From assembly GCF_022808855.1 (NCBI RefSeq), contig NZ_JAKZLF010000004.1, forward strand, positions 156,053-220,052: a stretch of 64,000 bases of DNA. Direction: 5' to 3'. Under the pieces are notes generated by a model that saw only the letters and a list, made by a program, of their open reading frames with translations, did not search any database and was not told where the DNA came from. This DNA comes from Anaeromyxobacter soli. Its GTDB lineage: Bacteria > Myxococcota > Myxococcia > Myxococcales > Anaeromyxobacteraceae. A program made the translations under genes and the position numbers. Below are positions 27,285 through 36,672 of the stretch, one piece after another. Numbering within the stretch: the stretch's first letter is position 1; every line of letters begins with the position of its first letter.

Positions 27285-28115
27285 ATGGCCGGGGCACTCT
27301 CCGCCGTCGAGGCTGCGTTGGATGCCGTGGAACGGCAGTCGCGCAGCCTCGCACGTGCCAAGCATCGACAGGTTCGGTCCGGGGACGAGATAGCAGCCCT
27401 GAAAGCTCTTGCGTACTCGTGGTTCGAGACGTTCAAGCCGCAGCTTCTTGGACCGTTTACCGCTGGGGACCTGGCATCCGCCGATCGCGCCCTCCGAGAG
27501 GTATTGAACGCGACGGCACGCCTTTCAAGTCGAGCCAAGTACGCTGGCCACTTGAAGCAGGCCAAGGAGGCCCTCGTGGGCCTTCGTGCGCGGGCGGCCG
27601 ACTTAGGCGCCCAAGCCGTTCCGAGCCCGGGGAACGGGAACGAACCACCTCCTTCGTTCACGGCACTCGCCCCTGATGTCCGGATGCAGGAGATCTTGGC
27701 GCGCCGCTGGGAGGAGATCGAGCGGTGCCTCGCCGGTGACGCTGCTCTCGCAGCCACCGTGATGATGGGTGGTCTCCTTGAGAGTTTGTTCCTGGCCCGC
27801 ATCAATCGAACCTCCAACCGCAAGGCTATCTTCACGGCCAAGGGCTCGCCGAAAGACAAGAAGACGGGAAACCCGCTCCCGCTGAGCGACTGGTCTCTGA
27901 TGCACTACATCGAGGTGAGCCACGAACTTCGATGGATCACCAAGTCGGCCAAGGAGGTCGGCGGAGTTCTGCGTGAGTTCAGAAACTACATCCACCCGCA
28001 CAAAGAATTCACGGATAGCGTAGCCGTTACCATCTCGGATGCCGAGATGTTCTGGTCTTTGACCAAGAGCATGACGAAGCAGGTACTGGCCTCAACGGCG
28101 CTGCCGCCCCTCTAG
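27285..28115 (+). CDS. HEPN-domain protein, candidate RNase effector
   Basis: A 276-residue largely helical protein. Near residues 229-239 it reads LREFRNYIHP, matching the Rx4-6H signature of HEPN domains, in which the Arg and His form an RNase active site. A preceding helix (TVMMGGLLESLFLARI) and following helix complete the fold. The N-terminal 120 residues are a separate helical domain. HEPN proteins are common toxins in abortive-infection and toxin-antitoxin systems. The tight coupling to the winged-helix gene and location on an R-M-carrying island support a defence role, which is inference. Confidence 0.72.
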   Translation: MAGALSAVEAALDAVERQSRSLARAKHRQVRSGDEIAALKALAYSWFETFKPQLLGPFTAGDLASADRALREVLNATARLSSRAKYAGHLKQAKEALVGLRARAADLGAQAVPSPGNGNEPPPSFTALAPDVRMQEILARRWEEIERCLAGDAALAATVMMGGLLESLFLARINRTSNRKAIFTAKGSPKDKKTGNPLPLSDWSLMHYIEVSHELRWITKSAKEVGGVLREFRNYIHPHKEFTDSVAVTISDAEMFWSLTKSMTKQVLASTALPPL

Positions 28116-28700
28116 CTAGCAGCGCCGCGTCCGTGGTGGACATGGACCACGTAGGCCCTCTGTGACCCGCGCCCGCCCAGGAGGCGGACATCCGGCGGAG
28201 GAGCCTTCGCGGAGCGGCGCGTTCATCCGCCCGTCAAGCGCCCACTTCCCGATGCTGAGGAGGGCATCCCTCACTGCAGGCGGGATCGAGGTCCTCTTGT
28301 TCCGGTGCATCCGGCCAATCCGATCCACCCAAGGACCGAGCACCGGCCATTGAAGTCGCCAGTCCAACGGACCTTTCTCGCCGAAGAAGACTCCCCGGCA
28401 GATAACCAGTGGACGACCGTCGGGCGCGGCGCCTGGAACTACTTGTTCCACGATGCCGACCCAGACGAGCCGATCCCTCAGCACCTGACTCGGCGGGTGG
28501 AGCCTGCCCGCGGTGCGGCCTCCGATGGCCACAATCAGTTGGCCGGACCTCGCCGTCGCACGGAGCCCCTTCATGCACGCCTCGCCCCCGAGGACAATCC
28601 GGCCACGGATAACCTTTGGGTCACCGAAGTGGTCGAACTTGTAGAAAATGACGTCCTCGGGCTGGAACTCAGGGGTAGAGGCAAGGGGCATGACCCACAC
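28116..28700 (-). CDS. Hypothetical protein, weakly Nmad2-like
   Basis: A 194-residue protein, convergent with and directly adjoining the HEPN gene. The order YKFDHFGDPK, LGGEACMKGLRATARSGQL, AIGGRT and VWVGIVEQVV recalls nucleotide-modification-associated (Nmad2-type) domains, which carry a Cys-Lys motif and a GD-type turn, but the match is by eye and weak. The C-terminal 40 residues are basic and Pro-rich and may not be conserved. Starts at 28700 (ATG) or 28691 (ATG) are both possible. Confidence 0.5.
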   Translation of the reverse strand: MWVMPLASTPEFQPEDVIFYKFDHFGDPKVIRGRIVLGGEACMKGLRATARSGQLIVAIGGRTAGRLHPPSQVLRDRLVWVGIVEQVVPGAAPDGRPLVICRGVFFGEKGPLDWRLQWPVLGPWVDRIGRMHRNKRTSIPPAVRDALLSIGKWALDGRMNAPLREGSSAGCPPPGRARVTEGLRGPCPPRTRRC

Positions 28701-28964
28701 TGCTCGCGTATCGCGTGCACCCTGTCAACGCGTCCATTGCGTCAGGTGACCCGGGCAGGGGAGTTTGGTGCGGTGACGATCACAAACCTACCCAGCCACG
28801 CTGTGACGCCGGCGACAGTCGAGTGCTCACAGGCATGACGCGTAGTGAGGTCCCTACGGGTTGTGCTCCCGGCCCGCATCTGGCCGAACTGGACCGAACC
28901 CGCGTTCCGACATAAGCTCCACGGTCGCCAACGCCTTTGGCCCTCGTCCAGCCGTCAGGCCGTC

Positions 28965-28988
28965 TTCGATTCCCGGCGCCTCCACTTC
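28965..28988 (+). repeat. attR: right 24-bp direct repeat of the ssrA end
   Basis: A perfect copy of 17285-17308 with no tmRNA body upstream. It is followed at once by a second tmRNA-type terminator hairpin. Confidence 0.9.
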
Positions 28989-28990
28989 AG

Positions 28991-29015
28991 AACCCCGCGA
29001 TGCCGCGGGGTTTTT
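28991..29015 (+). terminator. Probable original ssrA terminator displaced by the island
   Basis: A 9-bp stem, AACCCCGCG (28991-28999) with CGCGGGGTT (29004-29012), loop ATGC, then a T run. It is placed after the right repeat exactly as the other hairpin follows the left repeat. Confidence 0.8.
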
Positions 29016-29250
29016 CATTTCCGCTCCACACCTGCTCCACACTGCGGCACCGCGAGCCACGCAACGCGTTCACCTGCGCAGCTCACGTCAGGGGGATCGT
29101 TTGACCTCGGAATCCATGGAGAACTTGCGCGAGGTGTTCCGCGCGCGAACCTACTGCGCGTACCGGCCATGCCGATCGCCCGTTCCGGGCGATGCCGATC
29201 ACCTGTTCCGGCCAAGGCGATCACCCGGGGCGTGACGCCGCTGGGTAGGT

Positions 29251-30009
29251 CTACTTCGCCGTCTTCTGCGCCTTCGTCAAGTCGCCCTTCACCTTCCTGA
29301 TCGACTCGCCGCCGAGCTTCACGCGGTGGGCGTTGTGGACGAGCCGGTCGCAGACGGCGTCGGCGATCGTTTCGTCGCCGATGACGGAGTGCCACTCCTT
29401 GGGCTCGAGCTGGCTGGTGACGATCGTGGAGGTCGTGCCGTAGCGGTCCTCGAGCACCTCGAGCAGATCCTTCCGCTGGGCGGCGTTCAGCACCTCGAGC
29501 CCGAAGTCGTCGAGGATGAGCACATCGGTCTTGGCAAGGCGGCGGAGCAGGAGGAAGTGCGAGCCGTCGGCCCTGGCCTGGGCGACCTCGTCGAGCAGCC
29601 GCGACGCCCGGCGGTACACGACGGTGTAGCCGTCGCGGCACGCCTTCTGGCCGAGGGCGCACGCGAGGTAGCTCTTCCCCACGCCGGTGAGCCCCGTGAA
29701 GATCACGTTCTGGTGCGCCGTCACCCAGCGACACGCGGCGAGGTCGAGCATCACCGACTTCGCGAGGCCGCGCGCGTGCTGGTAGTCGATGTCCTCGACA
29801 CTGGCGTCCTGCCGGAAGCGAGCGTTGCGCAGTCGCGCGGTGAGCCGTTTCTGCTCGCGGTCGTTCCACTCGGCATCAGCGAGCAGGCCGATGAGATCGA
29901 GCGGGGACATGTCCTTCTCCTTGGGCCGCTCGAGCCAGCGGCGCAGCGCCTCCGCCATCCCTGGAAGCTTCATCGATACGAGCTTCTGCATCGTCTGCTC
30001 GACGAGCAT
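29251..30009 (-). CDS. istB: IS21 transposition helper ATPase IstB
   Basis: A DnaC/DnaA-like AAA+ ATPase of 252 residues that helps the transposase choose its target. Walker A is GLTGVGKSYLA, Walker B is VLILDDFGLE, and the IstB N-terminal motif is MKLPGMAEALRRW. The ATG at 30009 follows GGAGAG. The gene ends in a Lys-rich tail (KGDLTKAQKTAK). It lies 93 bases downstream of istA, the standard IS21 order. Confidence 0.95.
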   Translation of the reverse strand: MLVEQTMQKLVSMKLPGMAEALRRWLERPKEKDMSPLDLIGLLADAEWNDREQKRLTARLRNARFRQDASVEDIDYQHARGLAKSVMLDLAACRWVTAHQNVIFTGLTGVGKSYLACALGQKACRDGYTVVYRRASRLLDEVAQARADGSHFLLLRRLAKTDVLILDDFGLEVLNAAQRKDLLEVLEDRYGTTSTIVTSQLEPKEWHSVIGDETIADAVCDRLVHNAHRVKLGGESIRKVKGDLTKAQKTAK

Positions 30010-30102
30010 GCGTCTCTCCGTTGGCCTCGATGATCACGACCGCGGGCGTGATCGCCCAGCGCCCGCTGCGCCGCGAGGCCGCTCCGGCGCGGTCTCGTTG
30101 CG

Positions 30103-31647
30103 TCAGTTGAGGTAGTACCGGCTGCCGCGGATGTTCTCGTGGAGCGGCAGCGAGCCCTGCGGCTCGTCGCCGGGCAGCGGCTCCTGGTCGAGGTTGTTCT
30201 TCAGGATCGCGGCGATGCTTGTGTACGTGAGCGTCCGGTACCGCAGCGCCCGGGCGCTGGCGCGCTCGAGCCGCTCGGGCGTGTACTCCTTGCCGAGCCG
30301 GAGGATCCCGAGGCATCGCTTGAAGCCCTGCTGCGGGTGGACCTTCGAGGCCATGATCGCCTCGACGAGCGCGACGGTCTGCGGCCCAGACTTCTTCGCC
30401 CAGCCGGCGATCCGCTCGGGCGTCCACTCGACGTGATCGCGATGGTCACGCGGCATGTGCTCCTTCCGCGTGGTGTACTTTCCCTTCGCGTAGCTGCGCG
30501 GGTAGCTCTCGAGCCGCCTCCCACTCTTGAAGATCTCGATCGTGGCCTCGGTGGCGCGCAGGTCGAGCTGCTGACCGATGAGCCCGAAGTGGACGCTGTA
30601 GAAGTGGTCGTCGTGCGCGACGTGGTAGTCGGGCGCAACCTTCGGCCTCGACCACTCGGCAAGCTCGTACGGGCGCACCGGCAGAGGCTTCAGCGCAGCC
30701 CGCTCGATCTCGTCGAAGAGCTGCCGTCGCGACTTCTTCAGCAGCCGCATCGGCCGGGCGTTCAGCTTCTCGAGCAGCTCCGCCACCGCCGTCCTCAGCT
30801 CCTCCATCGAGTAGAACGTCCGGTTCCGCAGCACGGCAAGGATCCACCGCTCGGCGATGAGCACCGCCGCCTCGACCTTCGCCTTGTCGCGCGGCCGGTG
30901 CGGGCGCGCTGGGATCACGGCCGCCTCGTAGTGACGCGCGAGGTCGGCGTACGTCGGGTTGAGATCGGGGTCGTACTTGCTCGCGCGCGTGACGCCGACC
31001 TTCGGATTGTCGGGTACCCAGATCGGCGTCACGCCGCCGAAGTACTCGAAAGCCCGCACGTGGCAGCCGATCCACGTCGGCAGGTCCTGGTGAAGCACGG
31101 GCTCGACGTAGGTCAGGTTCGACGCGCCGAGCACGGCGACGAAGAGCACCGCCTTCTGGCATTCGCCGGTGAAGGCGTTCACGACGTCGAGGCCGTCGCC
31201 GCTGAAGTCGATGAAGGTCTTCTCGCCGGCGCGGTGCGCCTGGCGCATCGTCGCCGACAGCGGCCGCGCCCAGCGCAGGTACCGATCGCAGAATTGGCTG
31301 TACTGGAGGCCGCCCGGCTGCGCCTCCTTGTACTCGTGCCAGAGCAGCATCTTCGTGACGTGCCGCCGCTGCAGCTCGGTGTGGATCCACGCCCAGTCTG
31401 GCTCGGGGCGGTTCGACACCGGCCGGTGCTCGTCGGGGAAGAGGAGCCGCTCGAGCGCGGTGTCGTCGTCGAGCTCCGGCGGCAGCGGCCAGGAGAGCCC
31501 TGCGAGCGCGATGCGCCCCGCGTACTCGGCCACCGTGCTCGGCGACAGCCCGCAGCTTCGCGCGATCGCACGGCCCGACTGGCCGGCCTGGAGCTTCAGC
31601 CTGATGATCTCTCGCAGCTTCCGCATCGGTAGCCTCTCGGCCGCCAT
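30103..31647 (-). CDS. istA: IS21-family transposase IstA
   Basis: A DDE transposase of 514 residues from the ATG at 31647, which follows AAGGAGG and begins MAAERLPMRKLREII as in the family. An N-terminal helix-turn-helix (SGRAIARSCGLSPSTV) precedes the catalytic core: Asp in FIDFSGDGLD, Asp in WVPDNPK and Glu in DKAKVEAAV. A C-terminal Mu-like beta-barrel region follows. Upstream in-frame codons are not conserved, so the longer frame from 31698 is rejected. Confidence 0.95.
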   Translation of the reverse strand: MAAERLPMRKLREIIRLKLQAGQSGRAIARSCGLSPSTVAEYAGRIALAGLSWPLPPELDDDTALERLLFPDEHRPVSNRPEPDWAWIHTELQRRHVTKMLLWHEYKEAQPGGLQYSQFCDRYLRWARPLSATMRQAHRAGEKTFIDFSGDGLDVVNAFTGECQKAVLFVAVLGASNLTYVEPVLHQDLPTWIGCHVRAFEYFGGVTPIWVPDNPKVGVTRASKYDPDLNPTYADLARHYEAAVIPARPHRPRDKAKVEAAVLIAERWILAVLRNRTFYSMEELRTAVAELLEKLNARPMRLLKKSRRQLFDEIERAALKPLPVRPYELAEWSRPKVAPDYHVAHDDHFYSVHFGLIGQQLDLRATEATIEIFKSGRRLESYPRSYAKGKYTTRKEHMPRDHRDHVEWTPERIAGWAKKSGPQTVALVEAIMASKVHPQQGFKRCLGILRLGKEYTPERLERASARALRYRTLTYTSIAAILKNNLDQEPLPGDEPQGSLPLHENIRGSRYYLN

Positions 31648-31969
31648 CCCGCCTCCTTGTGGAGGCGGCATCAGCGGCGGACTACCCAGCGGCGTCAACG
31701 CTCCCGAGCGCCCGGCCGAGGCCGGTCACCTGGCTATGCGTTCAGCGATCGGCTTGCTCCGGAATCGGTGATCGGCTTCGACCGGAATCACTGATCGGCT
31801 TCCGCCGGAATCGGTGATCGGCATGGACCGGTGCACGCACCTACCCCGGGTAGCCACCTGCTCCGAACGATGGCCTCGTGCATCTCTGGTTCTACGTGGA
31901 GAACTGGAACGCCCGAATGAAGTACGCCCGAATGAAGTTCACCGTACGCGAGTGCTTGCTGGAGTGGAC

Positions 31970-32314
31970 ATGACGCGAATCGAGCTACTTGAAGCCCTTC
32001 TCGCCGCCAGAACTCCGCTCGCGCCTCTTGCGGAAGGGCTCGCGCGGTTCGGCTGGGACAGCCCTCCCCTGGTCGTGCTCCGGCGGGCGCACGTTGTCTC
32101 CGTACTTCAACGATTCCTCTCCGGCGAACTTGGAGGTAGCGACGTTCGTGAGTGGGCCGAACTCATCGAGGTACGTGATGACATCGAGTTCGAGCCGGTG
32201 GACCATGAGGTGCTCCGAGACGCCCTTTTCACGCTCGCCACGCCCGACGCTCAAGGTCAACTCGACGCGGGACTGGTGGCGTCCCTCATCGGGCAAATGA
32301 CGGGCAAACCGTGA
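31970..32314 (+). CDS. Small acidic protein, antitoxin or immunity candidate
   Basis: A 114-residue acidic, helical protein (RIELLEALLAARTPLAPLAE and GSDVREWAELIEVRDDIEF). The ATG at 31970 follows GGAG. The stop overlaps the start of a PIN-domain remnant by four bases, the typical order of an antitoxin followed by its toxin. It also resembles small immunity-type proteins found beside mobile elements. No DNA-binding motif is visible. It begins about 140 bases beyond the IS21 end. Confidence 0.55.
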   Translation: MTRIELLEALLAARTPLAPLAEGLARFGWDSPPLVVLRRAHVVSVLQRFLSGELGGSDVREWAELIEVRDDIEFEPVDHEVLRDALFTLATPDAQGQLDAGLVASLIGQMTGKP

Positions 32315-32853
32315 GCCTTCGGGTTCCGATGGGCGACCTCTCCGAAATCGGTCTCGACACGAACTGCCTCACGTACCTCCTCAGCGCGCTTGAAGGCGTC
32401 GCAGCACCGACCGATGCCCTCGCGGAGCAGAAGCTCGCACTCGTTCGGCTGTACCTCTACACGCCGGGGACGGTCCCCCAACGGCGACCTCGCCATGATG
32501 GCGAGCAGGTCGGCATTGAGTTCCTCGCGGGCAGCGCGGGACGCCTTCAACACCTCGGCCGAGAACTCTCTTGCCGCTTCGGCGGCAGCCCAGTCCGCCG
32601 CTGCCCGCCCCGCTTCGTTCCATCCGGAGGCGACACGCTCCGCGCTTCCCGTTCCGGCTAACGTCCTACCAACGATTTGGTGCATCTGGATGGCGGCGCC
32701 GAGGAGCTCCCGCTGGTCATCAAGCAGGCGGCGCTCACGCTCCATGCGGCGCTCCATCCGGAAGTGCGAGTACAGGAGCACGCCACCGACGACGGCCCCG
32801 GAGAACAAACCGGCGATGGCCTGCGTCCCGATGTCATAGACCCACTTCGTCAC
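32257..32853 (-). CDS. Membrane-anchored coiled-coil protein, 3' end probably replaced
   Basis: A 198-residue reading frame from the GTG at 32853 after GGAGGGCAGG. One membrane helix (AIAGLFSGAVVGGVLLYSHF) is followed by a charged coiled coil (MERRMERERRLLDDQRELLG) and Ala-rich helices. Codons beyond about 32475 are antisense to the PIN remnant, so the last 70 residues are probably not native. Function is unknown. Confidence 0.5.
   Translation of the reverse strand: MTKWVYDIGTQAIAGLFSGAVVGGVLLYSHFRMERRMERERRLLDDQRELLGAAIQMHQIVGRTLAGTGSAERVASGWNEAGRAAADWAAAEAAREFSAEVLKASRAAREELNADLLAIMARSPLGDRPRRVEVQPNECELLLREGIGRCCDAFKRAEEVREAVRVETDFGEVAHRNPKAHGLPVICPMRDATSPASS
32311..32475 (+). pseudogene. 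Truncated PIN-domain gene (toxin-like)
   Basis: About 55 residues starting GTG at 32311 look like a PIN-domain N-terminus: EIGLDTNCLTYLL with the first catalytic Asp, then EQKLALVRLYLYTPGT. After about 32475 the frame becomes Arg-rich nonsense over the 3' part of a minus-strand gene. The remaining acidic residues of a PIN nuclease are missing, so the product should be inactive. A deletion or rearrangement joined the two genes here. Confidence 0.55.
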
Positions 32854-32894
32854 GCGCCTGCCCTCCCTACACCAAGTTGGCGTCCGAGCCAGAG

Positions 32895-33161
32895 TCACGC
32901 CTCGCGCAACCACCTCGCGCCCGCCGCGTCGATTTCGAGGTACGACTCCCGCGAGATGGTGGTCCACGGGGTCGTCGAGGTGTCGTACTCGACAACCTCC
33001 CAGCAGCGACCGCACGTCACCCAGGAAGTGCACGGCGCGAGGTTTGGTGGCTTCCCGTACGGCGTCAGCGCAAACCGCCGCAGTTCGGCGAGCGCGTCTC
33101 CGAGCGAATCGTACTCAGCCGGTTGAGGTTCGGCGTGGAGGTCATCCTCGATGCGAAACAT
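32895..33161 (-). CDS. Small hypothetical protein with CGRC motif
   Basis: An 88-residue protein, start ATG 33161 (MFRIEDDLHAEPQPAEY). It has three Cys (PCTSWVTCGRC) that could bind metal and a C-terminal stretch (SRESYLEIDAAGARWL). No family is recognised. It lies 41 bases upstream of the membrane-protein gene on the same strand. Confidence 0.5.
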   Translation of the reverse strand: MFRIEDDLHAEPQPAEYDSLGDALAELRRFALTPYGKPPNLAPCTSWVTCGRCWEVVEYDTSTTPWTTISRESYLEIDAAGARWLREA

Positions 33162-33365
33162 AGGCTTTGAGGTTTCTCGCACTCAGGGGTGCTTCTGTGT
33201 TTCTCGGTTCCGCCGGAGACGTGGGCTGAGTTGAACGCGCGCTACGACGTGCAGATTCGCACGCGCTGCAGGTCAGGGTTCAACGGTGAGTGCGCGTTCC
33301 GTCAACGTCGATCCCGCAGATGGGAGGAGCGCCTGCGTCACACGAGCGCGGCGGCTTGCGTTTGC

Positions 33366-33818
33366 TCATGGGCAGCAAACCTTCCCGGCCGGCACCGCCA
33401 CAGTGGGAGCGCAGCAGGGCTGCTCGGACGCTGCGGTCGTCAGCGCGGCCGCAGCAAGCAGGCCGGCCCGGATGATGAGAGCGGCGGGTATCGTCTCGTG
33501 TGTCCGCCCGTCGACGGTGACGGTCCTGCACTCGTTCGGGCCGCAAACGTCACAGCACGGGCTCTGACCGGCCGTCGCCCCCAGCCAGTCCTCGATGGAG
33601 CGCCCGCCGATCAAGATGCGGTTCGACTCTAGCGGCTCGCGCTTGAAATCCTGGAGCCCGATTTCGGCCTCGTCGAGGACGATCTCGATTCCGAGCGGCT
33701 CGAGTGCCCGACCGAGGACTCCAGCCGCCTTTCGCACTTCGTCGCCCGTGCCTCCGCAGCGCGGGCAGGTCTCCCCTGCCGCGACCAGCCGCTGCCACCG
33801 GATCGTCAGGGTCTTCAT
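33366..33818 (-). CDS. DUF2703 family protein
   Basis: A 150-residue protein matching DUF2703 along its length: it starts MKTLTIRWQRLV, then ETCPRCGGTGDEV, PLESNRILIGGRSIEDWLGA, GQSPCCDVCG and IPAALIIRAGLL. The CPRC and CCDVC pairs suggest a thioredoxin-like redox or metal-binding role. Members often sit near arsenic, mercury or selenium genes. The C-terminus adds Cys pairs (QPCCAPT, VCCP). The ATG at 33818 is used because upstream codons are not conserved. Nearby are a molybdoenzyme and, 6 kb away, an ArsM-like methyltransferase. Confidence 0.85.
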   Translation of the reverse strand: MKTLTIRWQRLVAAGETCPRCGGTGDEVRKAAGVLGRALEPLGIEIVLDEAEIGLQDFKREPLESNRILIGGRSIEDWLGATAGQSPCCDVCGPNECRTVTVDGRTHETIPAALIIRAGLLAAAALTTAASEQPCCAPTVAVPAGKVCCP

Positions 33819-34081
33819 CGGTCCCGCCCCTCTTCTAGAGTCACCGCGCTGAGGAGCCACCTCACGATCAGGATACCGCGAGCACCGACGCCGACGAACG
33901 TGGCGGTGAGCCGCGGCCGGAGTGGGAATACAGGCAGACCACGGCGATCATGAAGGCGGTCCCGAGCACCGCGCTTTCCGAGAACGCTTCGACTCGGCGC
34001 CAGCTTGGTCGTCATGGTGACGAGCGCTGCCCCATGGAGCAGCCGTCATGGCATCGCAGCTCGCGAGCGCTGGCGGCGCGG

Positions 34082-36494
34082 TCATCGGTCTCTGGGATGC
34101 TCCGCCAACCGGATCTCGCAGAGATACGCTCGGTGAGGCACGGACCCGCTGATCGGGTCGATCGCCCCGTTCCCGATCAGGAGGTTGTAGTTCGCGCCGT
34201 CGGGACTGAACGGCTCGTAGCCGGGCGCTCCCACGTCCCGACACGCCTGCCACCAGCCGTGCTGTCCGCAGACCACGTCCGGCTGCAGAGTATCGTTCAG
34301 CCGCGCCCGCGCACGCACGCTCCCGTCGGGCGTCTCGATGCTGACCCAGTCGCCCGCCGCGATTCCCCGTTTCGCCGCGGCACTGGGATGCAGCTCGACC
34401 TCGGGGTCCATCGCCTTGCGCCGCAGGCTGGGAAGCGCGCGGTGCTGGCTCTCGCAGAACAGGGTGTGCTTGGTGCACGTGAGGATCAGCGGATAGCGCT
34501 CCACGAGATCCGGACGGGACACCGGACCGACCAGCGGCTCCTGGTACTCCGGCAGCGGCGGATAGCCATGCGCGAGCAGGGTCTCCGAGTACAGCTCGAT
34601 CTTGCGCGTGGGCATGTCGAAGCTCACCGGGACACCGTCGACCTCGTCGGCGAACTTGCGGTAGCGCGTCTCGAGCGCGACGCGCGCACCCTCGGGGTGG
34701 TCGCGCAGCCAGTCGAGCGAGAGTCCCGAGGGCCCGAGCTGGCGGCGGTAGGCCGCGTCGATGTTCCCCTGCCAGAAGTGATCGCCGAGACCGAGACCGA
34801 CGGCGAGGACGAAGACGATCTCGGTATCGGAACGCGCCTCGCCGGGGGGCGCGGCCACGGGTCGGCGCAGCTGGACCAACGACTGCGCCTCGGGGCTCAC
34901 CTCGAAGCCGAGCTTGAGCGCCTCGCGCTCGAACCCGCTCGCCACCGGAAGGACGATGTCGGCGAGCTCCGCCGTGGGGTTCATGAACAGGTCCGCGTGG
35001 ACGTAGAAGTCGAGCGCGGCCAGCGCCTCGCGCCCGCGCAGGACGTCGCCGTGCGACAGCAGGAGGTTGGTGCCGAATCCGACGAGGCCTCGCACCGCAT
35101 AGGGCTTGCGGTCGAGGATGCCTCGGTACAGCTCGTCGGTCGTCGCGAATCCCCATCGCGCCGGGCCGAGCGGGCGTTCCGCGACGCCGAGCCCCACGGC
35201 GGGCCGCTCCGGCTGCGGCAGTCCCTGGCTCCCGACGACGGGCGTGGGGATTGCGGGGAAGAGCACGTTGCCGCCCCGTGCATCGAAGCTGCCCGTCAGC
35301 ACGGAGAGCTGCGCGATCGCGCGTGCGATCTGGGTCGCGTTCGTCTGCATCTCGACGCCGCTCCACGCGTAGTACGCGAGGGGCCTCGCCTCCCACAGGA
35401 GCCGCGCTGCGTGCTCGACCTCACCTCGTTCGACGCCGGTGATCGACTCCACTCGCTCCGGCGAATAGGTGCGGCAGCGCGCGGCCGCGAGATCGAAGGC
35501 GGTCCGGCAGTGCACGCCGCCCGTCGGCGTCTCCAGAGCGTACTCGCCGAACAGGGCGAGGTCCGCGGAGTCGACCTCGTACCGTCCACGGGCGGGATCG
35601 TAGACGGTGGGGCGGCCGGCAGGCCGATCCCAAGCCACGTAGCGTCCCCGGTCCCCGCCCTCCGAGAGGTCGGCCTCGGTGAGGAGGCGGCCCGTATCCG
35701 AGCGAACGAGCAGCGGGCCGTTCGTCCACTCACGGATGAACGGCTCGTCGAACCAGCCGCGCTCGATCATCACCCCGGCGATCCCCAGGGCGAGCGCGCC
35801 GTCAGTGCCCGGGCGCACCCGCAGCCACGCGTCGGCCCGCCGAGCCGGTTCGGTGCGTCGTGGGTCGACCACGACGAGGCGTGCCCCGCGCTTCTGTGCC
35901 GCGATGGTCGCGGTCGCGTGGCTGAGCCGCGCGTGGTTGGGGTTGTAGCCCCAGAAGAGGATACAGCCGGCGTTCTCGAGGTCGGGCAGGTAACGTCCCG
36001 GCACCGGCGCGCCGAACGTGAAGCCCGTCGCGAAGTACCGGCCCCAGCCGCACAGCTCCATCGCGACGACGAGGTTCGGGCTGCCGAAGGTGCGCGTCAG
36101 CCGTTCGACCCAGGCCATCGAGTCGTCCGACGCCGAGGTCGAGGGCGAGACCAGGCTGAATGCGACGCTCTCGGGCCCGGACTCCGCGGCGAGCGCGCGG
36201 AGCCGCGACGCGGTGAGCTCCAGCGCTTCGTCCCAGCCGATCCGTTGCCAGCCCGGGTCGGGATCGCCCTTCGGACGCGTGCGCCTCAACGGGTATTTCA
36301 GGCGGTCGCGGTGATAGACGAGCTCTGGCCCGGCCCGGCCCTTCGCACAGAGCGCCTGGCCAGTGGGATGCGACGGGTCGGGATCGAGGCGGACGAAGCG
36401 TCCCCCCTCGACGGTAGCGATCGCGCCGCAGCGCGAGACGCACAGCGCGCAGTTACGTGGAGACGCGCTCCGATGTCGTGCTGCCGGCCGCCAT
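34082..36494 (-). CDS. Molybdopterin oxidoreductase (DMSO reductase family), 5' frameshift
   Basis: A Mo/W-bis-PGD oxidoreductase catalytic subunit of about 800 residues. The Fe4S4 motif is CALCVSRC followed by ALCAKG. Then come the molybdopterin domains (GWDEALELTA, LFWGYNPNHA, VVVDPRRTEPA, ADIVLPVASGFERE) and the dinucleotide-binding C-terminal domain. Cys in AMELCGWG may be the metal ligand. From the natural-looking ATG at 36494 the frame reads MAAGSTTSERVST then stops at TAA (36453-36455), one base out of frame with NCALC. Removing one base restores a normal N-terminus. No Tat signal is visible. Substrate is unknown; Fe-S and membrane subunits are absent nearby. Confidence 0.82.
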
Positions 36495-36672
36495 CGTCTG
36501 TGCCCTTGGCCGTGATGCTGCCACCGGAGAAGCCCCTCGGCGTGCTGGCCGGGGAGCGTGCGCCTCCGCCGCGCACCTGGAGCCCCGATAACATCAGCAT
36601 GGCTGGTGCGGCGGCCTGGCTGCCTTCCTGGGTCCGCGCTGGTCTCTCGAACGAGCCAGCAAGGATGAGCGC

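Larger units (their letters stand above)
29160..31835 (-). mobile_element. IS21-family insertion sequence
   Basis: Contains the istA/istB pair and multiple related terminal repeats, a hallmark of IS21 elements. On the left, CCATGCCGATC (about 29167) and further GCCGATCRC-TTCCGG units occur near 29198-29215. On the right, their inverse occurs near 31744, 31768, 31791 and 31812-31826. The two ends share CCATGCCGATC. Exact outer ends and target duplication cannot be fixed by eye. Both genes look intact, so the element may be active. Confidence 0.85.

Noticed and set aside
33815..34015. 66-codon minus-strand frame overlapping the DUF2703 start
   Set aside because: Its 4-base overlap is suggestive, but codon use is poor, no ribosome-binding site is seen and no domain is recognisable.
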